Below, piece after piece: positions 61,065 to 64,000 of a stretch of DNA of 64,000 nucleotides. Position numbers and translations under genes: made by a program. The stretch covers positions 1 to 64,000 of the forward strand of contig DATGFN010000021.1 in NCBI GenBank assembly GCA_035308965.1. The letters are read 5' to 3'. The notes beneath the pieces are model-generated. The model searched no databases, was not told where the DNA came from, and worked only from the letters and a program-made list of their open reading frames with translations. Source of the stretch: DASYXZ01 sp035308965. Lineage in GTDB: Bacteria; Acidobacteriota; Terriglobia; UBA7540. The stretch's first letter is position 1. Each line of letters starts with the position of its first letter.

Positions 61065-61153
61065 TGGCGGAGAGGGTGGGATTCGAACCCACGTGCCCTT
61101 GCGGGCAAGACGCTTTCGAGGCGCCCCCGTTACGACCACTTCGGTACCTCTCC
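61065..61153 (-). tRNA. tRNA-Ser (anticodon CGA)
   Basis: 89 bases including an encoded CCA. Acceptor stem GGAGAGG pairs with CCTCTCC. The anticodon loop CTCGAAA gives CGA (reads UCG). A long variable arm (CTTGCCCGCAAGGGCA) marks a class II tRNA, and the T-arm has GGTTCGAATCC. Downstream of tadA on the same strand. Confidence 0.95.
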
Positions 61154-61165
61154 GAGCCAATTGGG

Positions 61166-61269
61166 TGATTGTTTCATTGGATCATTGGTCCATTGAATGA
61201 GCATTCGCCAGCTGAGACGCCTGCGATTCTTCAACGGTGCAATGAATCAATGGTTCAATGAATCAATCT
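61166..61269. repeat. Gene-less octamer inverted repeat between tadA and tRNA-Ser
   Basis: Left arm cores TGATTG, TCATTG, TCATTG, CCATTG at 61166, 61174, 61182 and 61190; right arm cores CAATGA, CAATGG, CAATGA, CAATCT at 61240, 61248, 61256 and 61264, all in 8-base steps and inverted. About 40 bp separate the arms. The outer right core overlaps the tadA stop codon (61268-61270), as in sucC. Same unit as at 37253-37699. Confidence 0.75.
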
Positions 61270-61753
61270 ACTTCTTCCTCCTCGCGCGAAAAAATTCACG
61301 CAGGATTGAAGCGCAATCATCCTCCAGGACTCCGTAGGATACTTCGGCCTGATGATTGAGCTTCGGATGATTCAGAACCGCAAGAACGGAACCAGCGGCG
61401 CCGGCTTTGGGATCACGCGCCCCAAAAACCACGCGCCGGAGGCGGGCCTGAACAATCGCTCCGGCGCACATCGCGCAAGATTCAATTGTAACATAGAGGC
61501 TGCACTCCGAAAGCCGGTAGTTCTTGAGCTTCCGCCCGGCGCGCCGCAGCGCCAGAATCTCCGCATGCGCGCTTGGGTCGTTCAAGTGCAAGGGCCGGTT
61601 ATGGGCGCGCGCAATGGCCCGCCCGCCGTGAACGATGACCGCGCCGACGGGGACTTCCTGCTCATCAAAGCCGCGCCGGGCCTCGCCAAGAGCCTGGCGC
61701 ATAAATTTCACGTCTTCCGAATTCTCAGGTTCGGTTGGAACGGCGTTGCGCAC
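61268..61753 (-). CDS. tadA: tRNA-specific adenosine deaminase TadA
   Basis: 161 residues with a GTG start. Zinc site: HAE in DPSAHAEILALRRA and the Cys pair in IESCAMCAGAIVQARL; family norm is EPCxMC, so a Pro is Ser here. GFDEQEVPVGAVIVHGGR and GARDPKAGAAGS also match. It converts A34 to inosine in tRNA-Arg. The stop overlaps the octamer repeat. Confidence 0.95.
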   Translation of the reverse strand: MRNAVPTEPENSEDVKFMRQALGEARRGFDEQEVPVGAVIVHGGRAIARAHNRPLHLNDPSAHAEILALRRAGRKLKNYRLSECSLYVTIESCAMCAGAIVQARLRRVVFGARDPKAGAAGSVLAVLNHPKLNHQAEVSYGVLEDDCASILREFFRARRKK

Positions 61754-61874
61754 AACTTATCGTAACATGCCGGCGCGGGACGCCACGTGGGAGGTTACTC
61801 GCTGGCTGATTCACTCTGACGACTTCGATGCGTTGATGGGGTAATCCAGAATCGTTGCCGATGACAGGAAACCA

Positions 61875-63659
61875 CTAAGTCGCTTTCCTGGCGCCGGGCT
61901 GAAGCACGGAGGCAAAAACCTCAGCCAGTTTGCTACGAAACGCGTCTTCCGCTTCATTCACCATCTGCTGTTTCTTCTCGTTCATTTGGGCGGAGATTGC
62001 GGTCAGGCTCTCCTCCCCATGTTTTGACATTTGCGCCCCGGCGTCCGCCAATCGCTGGTCCACGGCACTTTGCATCTTGCTTTGCAATTCGCTCAACGTT
62101 TTCTCCTGGAACTCGCCTGCCGCTTTTTGCATTTCGCCGCGCAGATTTTCAACCGTGGCCTCCAGGTGTTTTTCCAGATTCTTTGCTTCCGTATCTTGAA
62201 AATCTTTCAAAGTCTTGTGCAGGTGCTTGCGGAATTCATCCAGGCCGGCGTTGCCCTCTTTATTCAGAGATTCCACGGTGGTGTGAGTTAAAGCGGTCAG
62301 GCGTTTTTTGGCGTCGTCCGTCTGGGATTTCACCGTGGTCTTGATATCTTCACCCACCACAGCCTTAAATTCGCCTGCCTGCTTATGGAAGTCTTTGGCC
62401 GAGGAGGCCAACAATTCCTCCGCCAGACCCGCCGCCGTCTTGCGGATATGCTCAGAAACTTCCTTGGCGCTCTTTTCCTGGGCGTGGTGAACCGATTTTT
62501 CCAGGTGCGCATCAAAATCCTTCTTCAGATTTTCCGCGTGCTTTTGCAGTTTGTCCACCGCGTTAGCCGACGTGGATTCAGCCGCTTGGTTCACCAGGCT
62601 CGTGGCCTGCTCTACGGCCTGATGATGACGGGCCTGAATTTCGGGTTCGGATTTGGCAAGAAAGTCGGCGGCGATCTTGGGCAGGCGATTGTTGGCCTCG
62701 TTGGTCAGGGCACCGATGGCGACGGCGGAGTCGTCCTGGAGCTTCTTCCGCGTTTCGTCCACAAAACGGCCAGCCGCGGCTTCCGATTCCTTCCGCAGCC
62801 TCTCACCCATCTCCTCTGTGGTTTCTCTCACGGCCTGCGTGCTTGCAGCCTCGATGCTTTGTTTCGCTTTGGCAACTTCGGATTGCAAACTTTGCTGGAG
62901 TTCCTGGAGCTTGGCTAGAAGCCCCTCAGTTTCGGTGCGCGTGGATTGCATGCGGTCCAGAAGTGTGCTGATGTGTCCTTCCAGCGACTTCCCCATTCTC
63001 TCTTCGGCGACGGCGGCGGCCGCCTCGGCGCTCGTCTGCATTCGAGCACCAACCTGGGCAGTGAGTTTGGCCACACGAGCTTCAAAAAGCGCCGCCTGCA
63101 TATCGGACGCGTCTTGAGCCCGCTTGGAAAATTTGTCCAGTGCCACGTCCAGCGCCGCCCCAATTTGATCTGAAGTCAAGTGACCCTCCTCCACCGAAGA
63201 CTCGCCTCCGGCTTTGACTTCCGCTGTTGCTTTTCGTTGTGCAGCGATGGCGGCCTGATCTTCCGGCGAGCGGGCGATCTCTCCGCCGCAAGCGCCTTCC
63301 GCCCAGTCTTCGGGTGGGACATCGACGCCCCAAATATTGCCCGGCTCCGTCAATTGAATTCCTGCTTCGCCCAGGTCCTTGGGGAATTTCCTTTCCCCCA
63401 GCCAAACCACCGTAGCTTGCGTCGTAACCGCCAGGGCGCGGTTTTCAATCATCAATTCTGATCCCAAAGCAAGGTGATGGAAAGTGAGGATCTTGGCGCC
63501 GTGGAGATTCATCACAGTGGCGCGGGAGTTTTCCCGGAAGGGTTGTCCGTAGGTGTCTTTTCCGGAAATTACAATAGGGACGGAAAGATTCAGCCGCGTG
63601 CTACGCCGGCCGGCAAGCCCTTGAGCGTCCGTCTTCGCAGGTGTTTCAGGCGATCCCAT
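61875..63659 (-). CDS. PilZ-like N-terminal domain with long coiled-coil region
   Basis: 594 residues. About 18-115 resembles a PilZ domain (RRSTRLNLSVPIVISG; FRENSRATVMNLHGAKILTF), with the RxxxR start but no clear D/NxSxxG motif. About 165-580 is almost entirely charged helix (EEMGERLRKESEAAAGRFVD; AKNLEKHLEATVENLRGEMQ), resembling apolipoprotein- or chemoreceptor-like rods. No membrane segment is visible. It may link c-di-GMP-type signals to a surface structure; unproven. Confidence 0.85.
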   Translation of the reverse strand: MGSPETPAKTDAQGLAGRRSTRLNLSVPIVISGKDTYGQPFRENSRATVMNLHGAKILTFHHLALGSELMIENRALAVTTQATVVWLGERKFPKDLGEAGIQLTEPGNIWGVDVPPEDWAEGACGGEIARSPEDQAAIAAQRKATAEVKAGGESSVEEGHLTSDQIGAALDVALDKFSKRAQDASDMQAALFEARVAKLTAQVGARMQTSAEAAAAVAEERMGKSLEGHISTLLDRMQSTRTETEGLLAKLQELQQSLQSEVAKAKQSIEAASTQAVRETTEEMGERLRKESEAAAGRFVDETRKKLQDDSAVAIGALTNEANNRLPKIAADFLAKSEPEIQARHHQAVEQATSLVNQAAESTSANAVDKLQKHAENLKKDFDAHLEKSVHHAQEKSAKEVSEHIRKTAAGLAEELLASSAKDFHKQAGEFKAVVGEDIKTTVKSQTDDAKKRLTALTHTTVESLNKEGNAGLDEFRKHLHKTLKDFQDTEAKNLEKHLEATVENLRGEMQKAAGEFQEKTLSELQSKMQSAVDQRLADAGAQMSKHGEESLTAISAQMNEKKQQMVNEAEDAFRSKLAEVFASVLQPGARKAT

Positions 63660-63697
63660 TCAGGCGGGATTATAGTTGATACGGTGATGGAGGGCAA

Positions 63698-64000
63698 TTA
63701 CTTTACAGCGGAAACAATGACCACCCTGCGCTCGGGGCCAAACCCTTCGCTCTGCGTGCGCACCTTGGGCTGGTCTTTCAATGCTAGGTGAATGATGCGG
63801 CGATCGCGCGCGCCCATGGGATTGAGGGGAAAGGGATCACCCGATTCGATCACCCGTTCCGCCGCCACTTGAGCCATGAGCTTCAGCTCATCTATGCGGA
63901 GTTGCCGCCAGCCCCGGCAGTCAAAAGTGATTTTTCCGAAAAGGTCTTCGTCCAGGCGCACGGCCTTGAACACAACGGACTCCAAGGCATCCAAAAGGGC
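63698..64000 (-). CDS. jag: Jag/SpoIIIJ-associated RNA-binding protein, 3' part
   Basis: About 100 codons; the 5' part lies beyond the window end. The C-terminal R3H domain is clear: LKLMAQVAAERVIESGDPFP, NPMGARDRRIIHLALKDQP, GFGPERRVVIVSA. It follows the end of a KH domain (FDCRGWRQLRIDEL). Jag/KhpB proteins bind RNA and usually lie next to yidC and rnpA, which would then be to the right of this window. Confidence 0.88.
   Translation of the reverse strand, partial: ALLDALESVVFKAVRLDEDLFGKITFDCRGWRQLRIDELKLMAQVAAERVIESGDPFPLNPMGARDRRIIHLALKDQPKVRTQSEGFGPERRVVIVSAVK

Noticed and set aside
60478..61168. Opposing frames of about 200 codons on both strands near tRNA-Ser
   Set aside because: They overlap each other, the tRNA or the TrbI-like gene and show no conserved sequence.

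Overview
The window reads as chromosomal DNA of an Acidobacteriota bacterium, most likely from the Terriglobia/Acidoferrales side; this is inferred from gene content, not from a marker phylogeny. Pointers are a VWFA-related protein of the acidobacterial type, a secreted VPS10/Asp-box propeller, a FecR plus DUF6600-like tryptophan-rich protein, Oar-like carboxypeptidase-regulatory modules, a Ser/Thr kinase with TPRs, a tricorn-type protease and a PEP-CTERM protein. Coding DNA is mostly GC-rich, with one clearly AT-richer gene pair (57895-59750). There is one tRNA (Ser-CGA) and no rRNA, CRISPR array, prophage or transposase.

Layout. 1-8.6 kb: minus-strand secreted proteins (Asp-box propeller, LolA-like protein, dienelactone hydrolase, FecR/DUF6600 protein) and an RluA-type pseudouridine synthase. 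9.3-14.6 kb: a very large alpha-2-macroglobulin with a CFEQ thioester and two inserted foreign modules. 14.8-23 kb: TPR protein, CE1-like esterase, VWFA protein, MmcQ/YjbR protein, DcaP-like porin, orphan AbrB antitoxin, zinc-ribbon/pilin-like membrane protein. 23-32 kb: Ser/Thr kinase, membrane protein, STAS protein, nusB, enoyl-CoA hydratase, 3-hydroxyacyl-CoA dehydrogenase, and a TPR-GAF protein with a degenerate GGDEF domain. 32-39 kb: lepA, convergent with a minus-strand run sucC, four-helix-bundle gene, sucD, ndk, DUF2905, xseA. 39-44 kb: cupin, trpD, transglutaminase, DUF72, FmdB, HU, nuoI. 44-51 kb: exported peptidases and propellers (M28, TolB-like, tricorn). 51-60 kb: quinone oxidoreductase, glycosidase-like/formylglycine-generating-enzyme fusion, PEP-CTERM protein, RhaT-like symporter, amidohydrolase, GNAT plus PIG-L deacetylase pair. 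60-64 kb: TrbI-like protein, tRNA-Ser, tadA, PilZ-coiled-coil protein and the 3' part of jag.

The least explained signal is in gene junctions. Short-period (7- or 8-base) repeat blocks fill several intergenic spaces, often starting on a stop codon or ending at a start codon. The clearest is 37253-37699, where octamer blocks in inverted orientation bracket a small four-helix-bundle gene inserted exactly between the sucC stop and the sucD start. A short version without a gene lies between tadA and tRNA-Ser (61166-61269). Related heptamer blocks lie between sucD and ndk (where they encode the last residues of SucD), upstream of sucC and upstream of nusB. Larger palindromic elements (5380-5459, 15955-16105, 39008-39071, 39488-39577, 56593-56669) and a three-copy GCAGAGTCT hairpin family add to the repeat load.

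Functionally the window combines housekeeping (translation, TCA cycle, nucleotide metabolism, fatty-acid oxidation, tRNA editing) with a large exported complement for degrading or sensing external polymers, as expected of a soil or sediment heterotroph.
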